A stretch of DNA of 64,000 nt. Source: Streptomyces sp. NBC_01306 (GTDB lineage Bacteria; Actinomycetota; Actinomycetes; Streptomycetales; Streptomycetaceae). The position numbers and the translations under genes were made by a program. The notes under the pieces were generated by a model. It saw nothing but the letters and a program-made list of their open reading frames with translations, did no database searches and was not told the DNA's origin. This document shows, piece after piece, positions 28,066-36,008 of this stretch (its first letter is position 1; every line of letters starts with the position of its first letter). The stretch covers positions 3,436,001 through 3,500,000 of the forward strand of contig NZ_JAPEPC010000001.1 of assembly GCF_026340465.1 (NCBI RefSeq), read 5' to 3'.

Positions 28066-29280
28066 GTGGACTTCACCTTCACCGAGGAGCAGCAGGCGGC
28101 CGTAGAGGCGGCAAAGGCGGTCTTCTCGGGCGTCGCGCCCGACGGAGTACCCAGCCCGGCACTCACCGCGGGCGCGGTGGCCGAGGACTTCGACCGGGCC
28201 CTGTGGGGCAAGCTGGCGGATGCGGATCTGCTGAGCCTGGTCCTGGCACCCGAGCACGGTGGGGCCGGGCTCGGGCCGATCGCGCTCTGTCTGGTCCTGC
28301 GCGAGTCCGCCCGCGTGCTGGCCCGGGTGCCGCTGCTGGAGACCAGCGCGGTGGCGATGGCCGTGCAGCGTTACGGCAGCGCGGAGTTGAGCGAAGCGAT
28401 CCTGCCGGCTGTGGGCCGCGGCGAGCTGGTCCTCACCGTCGGCGCCAACGGGCGTACCGGCCACGATCCCGCCGAACTCGCTGTCACCGCACGGCGGGAC
28501 GGGGGCGGCTGGGTGCTCGCCGGAATGCAGACCGGAGTGCCCTGGGCCCAGACGGCGGACCGGATCGCGGTACCGGCCCACACGCCCACGGGGAGTTCCG
28601 TACTCGCACTGATCCCCCGCGAGCAGCAGGAGCGCGCTGGGATGGGTGACAGTGGGAGCAGTAGCAGTGGGAGCAGTAGCAGTGGGACCGCCGGCACTGC
28701 TGGAACCGCTGGGGTCACCCTGGCTGAGCAGATCTCCACCAGCGGAGAGCGCTTCGCGGAGGTACGTCTCGACTCCGTCCGCCTCGCCGACCACGATGTC
28801 ATCGAGGCCGACGGCGCCTGGGAGTTCCTGCGTGATCTGCTGACCACCGGGACCTGCGCGCTCGCGCTGGGCCTGGGCGAGGGGGTGCTGACCATGACCA
28901 GCGCCTACACCAGCAAGCGGGAGCAGTTCGGCTTCCCGGTCGCCACCTTCCAGTCGGTCGCCGTCCAGGCTGCCGACCGCTATATCGACCTACGCGCCAT
29001 GGAAGTGACGCTCTGGCAGGCGGCCTGGCGCCTCTCCACCAGCGCGGGGGGCCCGCTTCCCGCTGCCGGGGACATCGCCGTGGCCAAGATCTGGGCCTCC
29101 GAGGGCGTACGCCGGGTCGTCCAGACCGCACAACATCTGCACGGCGGCTTCGGGGCGGACACCGACTACCCGCTGCACCGATACCACGCCTGGGCCAAGC
29201 AGTTGGAGCTCTCACTCGGCCCGGCCGCAGCCCACGAGGAGGCACTGGGCGACCTGCTGGCCACCCACCCACTGGGCTGA
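28066..29280 (+). CDS. Acyl-CoA dehydrogenase
   Basis: 404 residues, FAD flavoprotein. The N-terminal helical domain has DFTFTEEQQAAVEAAKAVF, the middle domain is the beta part, and the C-terminal helical domain contains TSAYTSKREQFGFPVATFQ and VQTAQHLHGGFGADTDYPL (FAD- and substrate-binding). The usual catalytic Glu position is not clearly identifiable from this reading. An inserted Gly/Ser/Thr/Ala repeat (about 190-210, GSSSSGSSSSGTAGTAGTAG) sits in a loop and is encoded by AGCAGT repeats. The GTG at 28066 follows GGGAGGA. It lies 115 bases after paaE and may join acyl-CoA breakdown there. Confidence 0.88.
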   Translation: MDFTFTEEQQAAVEAAKAVFSGVAPDGVPSPALTAGAVAEDFDRALWGKLADADLLSLVLAPEHGGAGLGPIALCLVLRESARVLARVPLLETSAVAMAVQRYGSAELSEAILPAVGRGELVLTVGANGRTGHDPAELAVTARRDGGGWVLAGMQTGVPWAQTADRIAVPAHTPTGSSVLALIPREQQERAGMGDSGSSSSGSSSSGTAGTAGTAGVTLAEQISTSGERFAEVRLDSVRLADHDVIEADGAWEFLRDLLTTGTCALALGLGEGVLTMTSAYTSKREQFGFPVATFQSVAVQAADRYIDLRAMEVTLWQAAWRLSTSAGGPLPAAGDIAVAKIWASEGVRRVVQTAQHLHGGFGADTDYPLHRYHAWAKQLELSLGPAAAHEEALGDLLATHPLG

Positions 29281-29412
29281 ACCGGCACCTGTCGGCTCGC
29301 CCGGGGGGCGTGGCCAGGGAGAGATTCAGGACAGATCCCCAGCGGCAGGCCCAGGGGAGGAGCAGCGGGGGACCCAGGGGCCCAGGGGGGACCAGCGGGG
29401 TGTCGGTGTCAG

Positions 29413-29757
29413 TCAGACGACGTGCGCCGGGTGGTCGCCGTCCGCCACCATCGGGCGCCCCGCGCCCTCCCAGGCGAGCATGCCGCCGTCGACGTTCACC
29501 GCGTCGATGCCCTGCTGCACCAGGTACTGGGTGACCTGGGCGGAACGGCCGCCGACCCGGCAGATCACGAACGCCCGCCCGCCCTCGGCCACCGCCTCGG
29601 TCACCTCACCGAAGCGCGCCACGAACTCGCTCATCGGAATGTGCAGCGCCCCCTCGGCATGTCCGGCCTCCCATTCGTTGTCCTCCCGGACGTCGAGCAG
29701 CAGACCGTCGGCCGGTACCGCCGCGATATCCACCTGGGGCAGCGGGGCGAAATTCAT
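29413..29757 (-). CDS. Rhodanese-like single-domain protein
   Basis: 114 residues, one rhodanese domain. DVREDNEWEAGHAEGALHIP is the CH2A-type motif and the active loop is CRVGGRSAQ with the catalytic Cys (about residue 71). The mature fold ends in VDGGMLAWEGAGRPM. It could carry persulfide sulfur in the cytosol. It lies 55 bases after the J-domain-like gene on the same strand. Confidence 0.9.
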   Translation of the reverse strand: MNFAPLPQVDIAAVPADGLLLDVREDNEWEAGHAEGALHIPMSEFVARFGEVTEAVAEGGRAFVICRVGGRSAQVTQYLVQQGIDAVNVDGGMLAWEGAGRPMVADGDHPAHVV

Positions 29758-29812
29758 GGATCATGCCTTCTCTCGTACATACACGGTGGGGGCCACGGGG
29801 CCACCGGGAACG

Positions 29813-30658
29813 CTACTGCACCATCTCCGCCAGCTCGGCCTCACGCTCGGAGACCTGGGCGAGCAGCTGCTCCGCGATCTCCTCCAGCAGCCGGTCGGGG
29901 TCGTCGGGCGCCATCCGGAGCATCGCGCCGATCGCGCTCTCCTCCAGCTCGTGAGCGACCAGGGACAGCAGCTCCTTGCGCTGGGAGAGCCACTCCAGCC
30001 TGGCGTAGAGCTCGTCGCTCTCGCTGGGCTCGGCGGCCTCCTGGACCGGGCCGGCGGCCCACTCCTCGCCCAGCTCCCGCAGCCCGGCCTCGTCCCCACG
30101 CGCATAGGCGGCGTTGACGCGCGTGATGAACTCGTCACGCCGGTCCCGTTCCGCATCGTCCTGCGCCAGGTCGGGGTGCGCCTCCCGGACCAGCTCGCGG
30201 TAGAGCTTGCGGGCCTCCTCGCTGGGACGTACCCGCTTCGGCGGCTGCACCGGCTGCTCGTTCAGCATGGCCTGCGCCTCTGGCGGCAGCCCCTCCGAGT
30301 CGATCCAGTCGTGGAACAGCTCGTCGACACCGGGCATGGGCAGCACCATGGCCCGTGCCTCGTGGGCCTTGGCCAGGTCCTCCGGGTCCCCACTGCGTGC
30401 GGCTCTGGCCTCGGCGAGCTGCGCGTCGAGCTCGTCCAGGCGCGCGTACATCGGGCCGAGTCTCTGGTGGTGCAGCCGGGAGAAGTTCTCCACCTCCACC
30501 CGGAAGGTCTCCACCGCGATCTCGAACTCGATCAGTGCCTGCTCGGCGGCGCGTACAGCTTTCTCCAGCCGCGCCTCCGGCCGCTGCTCGCCCATGGGCT
30601 GCCCGCTCTGGTCGTCGTCGTTCCGGGTGGTCGTGCCCCCGGTGGCATCCTCCGTCAC
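29813..30658 (-). CDS. Coiled-coil protein with J-domain-like segment
   Basis: 281 residues, strongly charged and helical. Residues about 30-100 form a coiled coil (heptads with FRVEVENFSRLHHQRL). A DnaJ-like stretch follows: LYRELVREAHPDLAQDD contains the HPD triad, and EFITRVNAAYARGDEAGLRE the following helix. The rest is Glu/Leu-rich helix. It may recruit Hsp70, but it lacks the rest of DnaJ. The start is a GTG at 30658. I recognise the family only as a conserved actinobacterial hypothetical. Confidence 0.75.
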   Translation of the reverse strand: MTEDATGGTTTRNDDDQSGQPMGEQRPEARLEKAVRAAEQALIEFEIAVETFRVEVENFSRLHHQRLGPMYARLDELDAQLAEARAARSGDPEDLAKAHEARAMVLPMPGVDELFHDWIDSEGLPPEAQAMLNEQPVQPPKRVRPSEEARKLYRELVREAHPDLAQDDAERDRRDEFITRVNAAYARGDEAGLRELGEEWAAGPVQEAAEPSESDELYARLEWLSQRKELLSLVAHELEESAIGAMLRMAPDDPDRLLEEIAEQLLAQVSEREAELAEMVQ

Positions 30659-30692
30659 CCGTCCAGCCTACGGGCGCCCCGGACCTCCCTGG

Positions 30693-32120
30693 TCACACTC
30701 CCGGCTCGGCGGCCATCCGCCCGCACCGCACCGCTGCCACCAGATCCGCGTGATCCGCCTCCGTACGGTCCGCGTAGGCCACGGCGAACGCGGCCACCGC
30801 CTCGTCCAGCTCCTCGTTCCTTCCGCAGTACCCGGCTATCAGCCGCGGATCCGCGCTGTGCGCATGGGCCCGCGCAAGCAGCGCGCCGGTCATCCGGCCG
30901 TAGTCGTCCACCTGGTCGGCCGCGAGAGCAGCCGGGTCCACGCTGCCCTTGCGGTTCCTGAACTGCCGCACCTGGTACGGCCTCCCCTCCACCGTCGTCC
31001 ACCCCAGCAGGCTGTCGCTGACCACCTGCATCCGCTGCTGTCCGAGCACCACCCGGCGCCCGTGGTGCTCCGGCCGCCCGGACGGAAAACCGGCCGCGGG
31101 CAGGTACGGCAGCAGCGCCGAGGCCCGAGCCTCCTTCACCTGGAGCACCAGCGGCTCGTCCCGGTGATCGAGCAGCAGCACCACATACGAGCGGGTGCCC
31201 ACGCTGCCGGTGCCCACCACCCGGAAAGCCACGTCATGGATCGCGTACCGCGCAAGCAGCGGAAGCCGGTCGTGCGGCAAGGTTCCGAGGTACTCAGCGA
31301 GCGACCCGGCCACCGTTGCCGCCTCCACGTCCGGAACCCGGCGCAGCACCGGGGGAGCGTCCACGAAGCGCCGACTGCCGTCGCCGCACTCCTCCGTCGC
31401 CTTGGCGGCGAAACGCGCACTGGTGTTGCTGCGGGCCTTTTCGGAGACCCGCTCCAGCGTCCCGGCAAGATCGTGCGCGTCCGCGTGCGAGACCAGTTCC
31501 TCGTCGGCTATCGCGTTCCATGCGTCGAGCACCGGCAGCTTCGCCAGCAGCCGCATGGTGCGCCGATAGGCCCCCACCGTGTCGAAAGCCGCCGCCCGGC
31601 AGGTGTCCTCATCGGCTCCGGCCTGGCGTCCGGCCAGCACCAGGGAGGCCGCCAGCCTCTTGAGGTCCCACTCCCACGGGCCGGTCTCGGTCTCGTCGAA
31701 ATCGTTCAAGTCGATGACGAGGCGCCCCCGCGCATCGCCGTAAAGGCCGAAGTTGGCCGCGTGCGCGTCACCGCATATCTGCGCGGCCACCCCCGTGACC
31801 GGCGTACCCGCGAGGTCGTACGCCATCAGCCCCGCCGCACCGCGCAGAAAGGCGAAGGGGGTGGCGGACATCCGTGCCACCCGTATCGGCACCAGATCGG
31901 GCACCCGGCCCCGGTTCGACTCCTCGACCGCCTGGACCGCGTCAGGGCGTCTCCTGCCCGGGGCCAGTGCACCGTGGGAGGTCCGGGGGACGCGGGCCCG
32001 CAACTCCTTGCCCACACCTTTCGGTGAACGCGGCTGCGGCGGCGGATGCGGGCCGGGCTGAGCACCGGCCGCGCGCCGCGCGAATCCGGCCACCGCCGGG
32101 ATACGTACCTGGTCGTCCAT
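30693..32120 (-). CDS. DUF2252 family protein
   Basis: 475 residues. Conserved blocks PIRVARMSATPFAFLRGAA, ICGDAHAANFGLYGD and IDLNDFDETETGPWEWDLKRLA are those of DUF2252, a kinase-like (aminoglycoside-phosphotransferase-fold) family of unknown substrate. GDAH and DFDE resemble the catalytic Asp and metal Asp of that fold. ATG 32120 is preferred over 32144 because the protein then begins MDDQVRIPAV. Monocistronic. The promoter region at 32121-32366 carries two DnaA boxes and a GCGGTTCAGC-type repeat. Confidence 0.85.
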   Translation of the reverse strand: MDDQVRIPAVAGFARRAAGAQPGPHPPPQPRSPKGVGKELRARVPRTSHGALAPGRRRPDAVQAVEESNRGRVPDLVPIRVARMSATPFAFLRGAAGLMAYDLAGTPVTGVAAQICGDAHAANFGLYGDARGRLVIDLNDFDETETGPWEWDLKRLAASLVLAGRQAGADEDTCRAAAFDTVGAYRRTMRLLAKLPVLDAWNAIADEELVSHADAHDLAGTLERVSEKARSNTSARFAAKATEECGDGSRRFVDAPPVLRRVPDVEAATVAGSLAEYLGTLPHDRLPLLARYAIHDVAFRVVGTGSVGTRSYVVLLLDHRDEPLVLQVKEARASALLPYLPAAGFPSGRPEHHGRRVVLGQQRMQVVSDSLLGWTTVEGRPYQVRQFRNRKGSVDPAALAADQVDDYGRMTGALLARAHAHSADPRLIAGYCGRNEELDEAVAAFAVAYADRTEADHADLVAAVRCGRMAAEPGV

Positions 32121-32209
32121 GGAGCCCCCGCTCTCGATCAGCACCGGCGCTTTCGATCAACACCGACTGCCGACGACCGTACCGCCGTCAGCCGGAACCC
32201 GTTCAAGCC

Positions 32210-32236
32210 TGTGGACAACTGCCCGGTTGTGGACAA
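32210..32236. promoter_or_regulatory. Two DnaA boxes, direct repeat
   Basis: TGTGGACAA at 32210-32218 and again at 32228-32236, 18 bases apart in the same direction, in the gap between the DUF2252 gene and the MarR-linked membrane gene. Confidence 0.55.
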
Positions 32237-32366
32237 CTCAGCTGTACAGCAGTGCGGTTCAGCGCGGGAGGGGATGCAGTTCGGTGCGGGCAGAGGTGCG
32301 GTTCAGCGCGGACTAGGTGCGGGTTCGGTGCGGGTTCAGCGCGGGCGGAGGTGCTCCCCAGTCGAC

Positions 32367-33560
32367 TCACACTCCCACCGCTTCTTCCAACTCCTCCTCT
32401 TCGGCTTCCTCTTCGGCTTCCTCTTCGGCTTCCTCTTCGGCTTCCTCTTCGGCTTCCTCTTCGGCTCCCGCTTCGACTCCCACTTCGGCCTTCTCTTCGG
32501 CCGCCTCTGCTGCTGCCCCCTGCGGGGTCTCCACTGCCGGGACCGTCCACGCGACGTTCCGCGCGGCCGACCTCCGGCGGCCTGCCTCGACCAGCCCCGC
32601 AACACCCATCACGACCAGTCCCGCCAGCAGCCAGAAGGCCAGGACCAGCACGTTGCCGCCCAGGCCGTGGCCACCGAAGTACACATGGCTGCGCACACCC
32701 TCCACAAAGCCCGCGCCGTTCCAGAAGGCGTGCAGCGCACCGAAGAATCCGGGCTGCAGCTCGGGCCGGAAGATCCCGCCGGAACTCGTGAAGTTGAGCA
32801 TCACGAACAGCACCATCACACCGAGCGTCGTCCACCGCTTCAGGAAGGTGTGCAGACCCACACCGACGAGCAGGATGCCTGCCGAGTAGATCCACGCCAT
32901 GGCCCAGACCCCGAGGAGTCCATGGTCGACCAGATGGAACACCGGCCCGGCGAAGGCGGCACCGATCGCGCTGACCACCAGTGAGGTCCCGAGCGCCAGC
33001 AGCGCCCTGATCCGCAGCGGAAGCACCCCTCCGGCTCCGCCGATCACCGCGACCGAGGCGTACGAGCCGATGCTCAGCGCGACCAGCAGGAAGAAGATGC
33101 CCTGTCCCGTCGGGTCACCGCTCGCTGTCGGCGCCACGTCGGTCACCTTGAGCGGCTCACCCTGCTGGGCCGCGACCTGCGTGAACACCTTCTCCACCGC
33201 CGTGGCCGTGGTGTCGGACGATGCCGAGGCGACGACCAGTTCGGGGCTCGTGCGGTTCGGCACGAAGGCGCCGTACACGTCCTGGTCCTTCAGCTGCTGG
33301 ACCGCACTGCCGCGGTCCGGGACGGTACGGACATCCAGCGCACCGTCACCCTTGTCGTGCAGCGTCTGCGCCAGCACCTGAGCGCTCGGCCCGGAGCCGA
33401 CGACAGCGACCCGCAGTTCATGCGGCTGCGGAGAGTGGAACGCCCCCAGATACGCCAGGCCCATCCCGATGCACATCAGCAGGGGCGTGACGAGATGGCC
33501 GAGGACATGGCGCAGAGCAGCCCCCGTACTGACGGCACCGTTCGTGGGGCCTGCGGACAT
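32367..33560 (-). CDS. YhgE/ABC-2 permease-like membrane protein with acidic repeat tail
   Basis: 397 residues. TM1 at about 22-42, an outer domain (about 45-160, LRVAVVGSGPSAQVLAQTLHDKG), then five TM helices (about 165-330: QGIFFLLVALSIGSYASVAV and following). This is the short form of the YhgE/Pip membrane family. The last 60 residues are an acidic AEEE/EEEA tail encoded by a 12-bp repeat and lying in the cytosol. It is divergent from a MarR gene with two palindromic operators between, so probably MarR-repressed and possibly an exporter. Its substrate is unknown. Confidence 0.8.
   Translation of the reverse strand: MSAGPTNGAVSTGAALRHVLGHLVTPLLMCIGMGLAYLGAFHSPQPHELRVAVVGSGPSAQVLAQTLHDKGDGALDVRTVPDRGSAVQQLKDQDVYGAFVPNRTSPELVVASASSDTTATAVEKVFTQVAAQQGEPLKVTDVAPTASGDPTGQGIFFLLVALSIGSYASVAVIGGAGGVLPLRIRALLALGTSLVVSAIGAAFAGPVFHLVDHGLLGVWAMAWIYSAGILLVGVGLHTFLKRWTTLGVMVLFVMLNFTSSGGIFRPELQPGFFGALHAFWNGAGFVEGVRSHVYFGGHGLGGNVLVLAFWLLAGLVVMGVAGLVEAGRRRSAARNVAWTVPAVETPQGAAAEAAEEKAEVGVEAGAEEEAEEEAEEEAEEEAEEEAEEEELEEAVGV
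32400..32507. repeat. 12-bp minisatellite coding the Glu/Ala tail
   Basis: TTCGGCTTCCTC repeated five times perfectly from 32400 to 32459 and four times imperfectly to 32507. Twelve bases keep frame, so copy-number changes only lengthen the acidic tail. Confidence 0.92.
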
Positions 33561-33590
33561 CGGACACCTCTCCTGCTACGTGAGGACACT

Positions 33591-33632
33591 AGTTGGCTTT
33601 TACAACTTCTATTTGAGTTGTACTATACAACT
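33591..33632. promoter_or_regulatory. Two MarR-type operators
   Basis: AGTTGGCTTTTACAACT (33591-33607) and AGTTGTACTATACAACT (33616-33632). Both are 17-bp palindromes with AGTTG/CAACT arms, centres 25 bases apart. They lie in an A+T-rich patch between the divergent membrane and MarR genes. Confidence 0.8.
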
Positions 33633-33652
33633 AATACCTAGGAGGGCAAAAC

Positions 33653-34096
33653 ATGACCGGCAAAGACCCCCGGGACCACGACGCGTCCGTCGACACGATC
33701 CAACGCGAGCTGACGGCGTTCGCCCGGCGCGCCCGCGCTACGGCCGCCCGCCTCCACCCCGAGCTGCCCCTGGTCTCGTACACCCTGCTCGCGCACATCG
33801 ACGACAGCCAGGGCTGCCGTGCGACCGATCTCGCGGCGCATTACATGCTGGACAAATCCACGGTCAGCCGCCAGCTCGCGGTGCTGGAGAAACTCGGCCT
33901 GGTCGAGCGGCGCCCCGCCGCCGACGACCAGCGGGTGCAGGTACTCCACCCCACCGAAGCCGGTACGAGAAAACTCGCCTCGTCCCAGGGCAGCCGGCGC
34001 GCGGCCGTTCGCGACCGGCTGGCGGACTGGAGTGAAGAGGACCTCGACCGCTTCGCGACCTATCTACTGCGTTACAACTCGGCGGAGTTGAGCTGA
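33653..34096 (+). CDS. MarR family transcriptional regulator
   Basis: 147 residues with a winged helix: LVSYTLLAHIDDSQGCRATD, LDKSTVSRQLAVLEKLGLVE, then the wing RRPAADDQRVQVLHPTEAG. N- and C-terminal helices form the dimer. AGGAGG precedes the ATG at 33653. The two palindromes upstream fit a MarR dimer, so it probably represses itself and the divergent membrane protein until a ligand binds. Confidence 0.9.
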   Translation: MTGKDPRDHDASVDTIQRELTAFARRARATAARLHPELPLVSYTLLAHIDDSQGCRATDLAAHYMLDKSTVSRQLAVLEKLGLVERRPAADDQRVQVLHPTEAGTRKLASSQGSRRAAVRDRLADWSEEDLDRFATYLLRYNSAELS

Positions 34097-34161
34097 GAAC
34101 CGTCCCGCGCCTCCTGCCCGCGCCGGGCCACACCAGGTTGGAGCGGTCGACACGTCGGGCC

Positions 34162-34189
34162 GGGGTGGGGTGGGGTGGGGTGGGGTGGG
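34162..34189 (+). repeat. GGGGT repeat, G-quadruplex candidate
   Basis: Five GGGGT units followed by GGG at 34162-34189, all loops a single T. It lies between the convergent MarR and HxlR genes. Confidence 0.85.
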
Positions 34190-34219
34190 CCTGGTCAGAA
34201 CTTGATCAGAAGGGCCCGA

Positions 34220-34567
34220 TCAGCAGGGGCCGCCCCCACCCGGGAGGTGCGCCTCCGCCCACAGCCCGAGCTCCTTGAGAGCGGGCTCCAGCGCCTTGCC
34301 CGCCTCGGTCAGCCGGTAGGAGACGCGCAGCGGGGGGCCTTCGTCCACCTCGCGCACGAGCAGTCCTGCCGCCGCGAGCTCGGTCAGTCGGTCGGAGAGC
34401 ATCCGCTCGCTGATACCGGGAATGGCCCGCCGGAGATCCGCGAAGTACACCGGCTGCTGCATCAGTACGGCCACGATCAGCCCGGTCCAGCGCTTGCCCA
34501 GCAGCTCGAAGACGCGCGTGATCGCTCCGCCGACCTGCTTGCACGCCCGCTCGCTGTGTTCCGCCAT
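34220..34567 (-). CDS. HxlR family transcriptional regulator
   Basis: 115 residues, a one-domain winged helix. RVFELLGKRWTGLIVAVLMQ, FADLRRAIPGISERMLSDRL and LVREVDEGPPLRVSYRLTEAG are HxlR hallmarks. A single Cys (ERACKQ) near the N-terminus is the redox/quinone sensor position in QorR/YodB-type members. The ATG at 34567 follows GGGGG. It is divergent from the azoreductase gene, the arrangement of quinone- or azo-responsive HxlR proteins, and thus the likely repressor of that gene. Confidence 0.88.
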   Translation of the reverse strand: MAEHSERACKQVGGAITRVFELLGKRWTGLIVAVLMQQPVYFADLRRAIPGISERMLSDRLTELAAAGLLVREVDEGPPLRVSYRLTEAGKALEPALKELGLWAEAHLPGGGGPC

Positions 34568-34576
34568 GCCCCCAGA

Positions 34577-34587
34577 GTACTGAGTAC
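34577..34587. promoter_or_regulatory. HxlR operator candidate
   Basis: GTACTGAGTAC, a perfect 5-bp inverted repeat with one central base, between the divergent hxlR-type and azoreductase genes. A related GAGTAACT follows. Confidence 0.5.
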
Positions 34588-34697
34588 GGACCACTCCTGT
34601 GAGTAACTGCGGAAAAGTAAGGGACTATGCTTATGATAGGTACGCATGGATTTCAGGATCACGCCCCACTCACGCTTCACGCTTACTGGAGAACGAC

Positions 34698-35312
34698 ATG
34701 GCCACCCTTCTGCACATCGACTCCGCCGTCTTCCCGCAGGGCTCCGCGTCACGTGACGTCACCGCCGTCTTCGTGAACGCCTGGCGGGAACAGCACCCCG
34801 AGGGCGTGGTCGTCTACCGCGATCTCGCCGCTCACCCGCTGCCGCACCTGGACGCCGCCGCCGCGGCCGCGGGCGCCGATTCCCCCCTCCGCGCCGAACT
34901 CGCCAACGAGCTCGCCGAGGCGGACGCCGTGCTGATCGGCGCCCCGATGTACAACTTCTCGATCCCCTCGACCCTCAAGGCCTGGCTCGATCACGCGATC
35001 ATCGCCGGCCACAACGGCGGCGGCGCGGACAGCCCGCTGGCCGGTACCCCGTTCACGGTCGTAGCCAGCCGCGGTGGCTCCTACGCTCCCGGAACTCCCC
35101 GGGAGGGCTTCGAGTTCGTCCAGAACTACCTGGAGAAGCTCCTCACGGCGATGTTCGGTGCCGAGGTCGACTTCATAGTCCCCGAGCTGACCCTGGCCGC
35201 TTCGCAGCCCGCCATGGCCGAACTCGTCCCGCTCGCCGAGACCTCTCGCGCCAGGGCACTCGACGAGGCGGCGTCGAAGGCCAAGGCACTTGCCGCGCGT
35301 TTCGCGGCCTGA
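34698..35312 (+). CDS. FMN-dependent NADH-azoreductase
   Basis: 204 residues, flavodoxin-like fold of the AzoR family. FMN-phosphate loop SAVFPQGSASRDV, then MYNFSIPSTLKAWLDH and VASRGGSY are characteristic. It reduces azo dyes and quinones with NAD(P)H in the cytosol. The ATG at 34698 follows GGAGA; longer frames run into the regulatory gap. Control by the divergent HxlR regulator is likely, in response to electrophiles. Confidence 0.9.
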   Translation: MATLLHIDSAVFPQGSASRDVTAVFVNAWREQHPEGVVVYRDLAAHPLPHLDAAAAAAGADSPLRAELANELAEADAVLIGAPMYNFSIPSTLKAWLDHAIIAGHNGGGADSPLAGTPFTVVASRGGSYAPGTPREGFEFVQNYLEKLLTAMFGAEVDFIVPELTLAASQPAMAELVPLAETSRARALDEAASKAKALAARFAA

Positions 35313-35419
35313 CGGACGGCACCGCCGGTCCGGCATGCACAGAGGCGGTACCCCACAGAAGCGGTGCCCCACAAAAGCAGTACGTACAGAGGCCGTACGC
35401 ACCGGAACGGCAGACTCAG

Positions 35420-35455
35420 AACCCCCGCGCAGCTCACATCAGCCGCGCGGGGGTT
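35420..35455 (+). terminator. Terminator after the azoreductase gene, touching parS
   Basis: AACCCCCGCGC (35420-35430) and GCGCGGGGGTT (35445-35455) form an 11-bp stem followed by T residues. Its last three bases are the first three of the parS site. Confidence 0.75.
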
Positions 35456-35466
35456 TCACGTGAAAC
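35453..35466. promoter_or_regulatory. parS centromere site (ParB binding), copy 2
   Basis: An exact GTTTCACGTGAAAC, 25 kb from copy 1, between the convergent azoreductase and tatA genes. Confidence 0.93.
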
Positions 35467-35527
35467 CCGAAGCCCCCCTGAGCCCCCGAGCCCCGAGCCC
35501 CTGAGCCCCCGACTCCGCGGAGTCGAC

Positions 35528-35863
35528 TCAGATCACCTTCGGCGCCTGCTGAACGCCTGAAGTCGCCGACTCCGACGCCAGAGTCACACCCGAAGGCTCC
35601 ACCGACTCCACCAAATGTGCCGCACCCGCGGCCGCTTCCGGCTCGGAGGCGGGAGCGGTGCGAGCAGCCGGAGAAGCCGGCGAGGCCGTCCCGCCGCTCC
35701 CGTCGCTCCCGTCCTCCTTCATCGCCTTCGCCTCGCTCTTGAGAATGCGCATCGACTTGCCCAGCGCGCGGGCGGTGTCGGGCAGCTTCTTCGAGCCGAA
35801 CATCACCATGACCACGATCGCCACGATGAGCAGGTGCCAGGGCTCCAGACCATTGCGGAGCAT
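35528..35863 (-). CDS. tatA: Twin-arginine translocase subunit TatA
   Basis: 111 residues: one N-terminal TM helix (about 8-22, [21 protein letters not shown]), the FGSKKLPD hinge and an amphipathic helix ([19 protein letters not shown]), then an acidic/Ala-rich tail of 60 residues. These are the TatA/E features that form the channel for folded proteins. Start taken at ATG 35863; ATG 35869 is also in frame. It stands alone without tatB/tatC, so it is probably an additional TatA. Confidence 0.88.
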   Translation of the reverse strand: MLRNGLEPWHLLIVAIVVMVMFGSKKLPDTARALGKSMRILKSEAKAMKEDGSDGSGGTASPASPAARTAPASEPEAAAGAAHLVESVEPSGVTLASESATSGVQQAPKVI

Positions 35864-36008
35864 GTCCACCCCACCCTTCTTCTCGTCGGTCGACGGTTCG
35901 TACCGCCGGAAGCATCTTCAGGAAAGCTTGCTACATTGCGCAACTGTACAACCATGGGATGGGGCCGTTCGTCCCCTCTTGTACGGACGGACGAATGAAA
36001 GCGCGCAG

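Noticed and set aside
34741..34760. Third parS-like site (GTCACGTGAC in the azoreductase gene)
   Set aside because: Only the central CACGTG matches; the required GTTT/AAAC flanks are absent.
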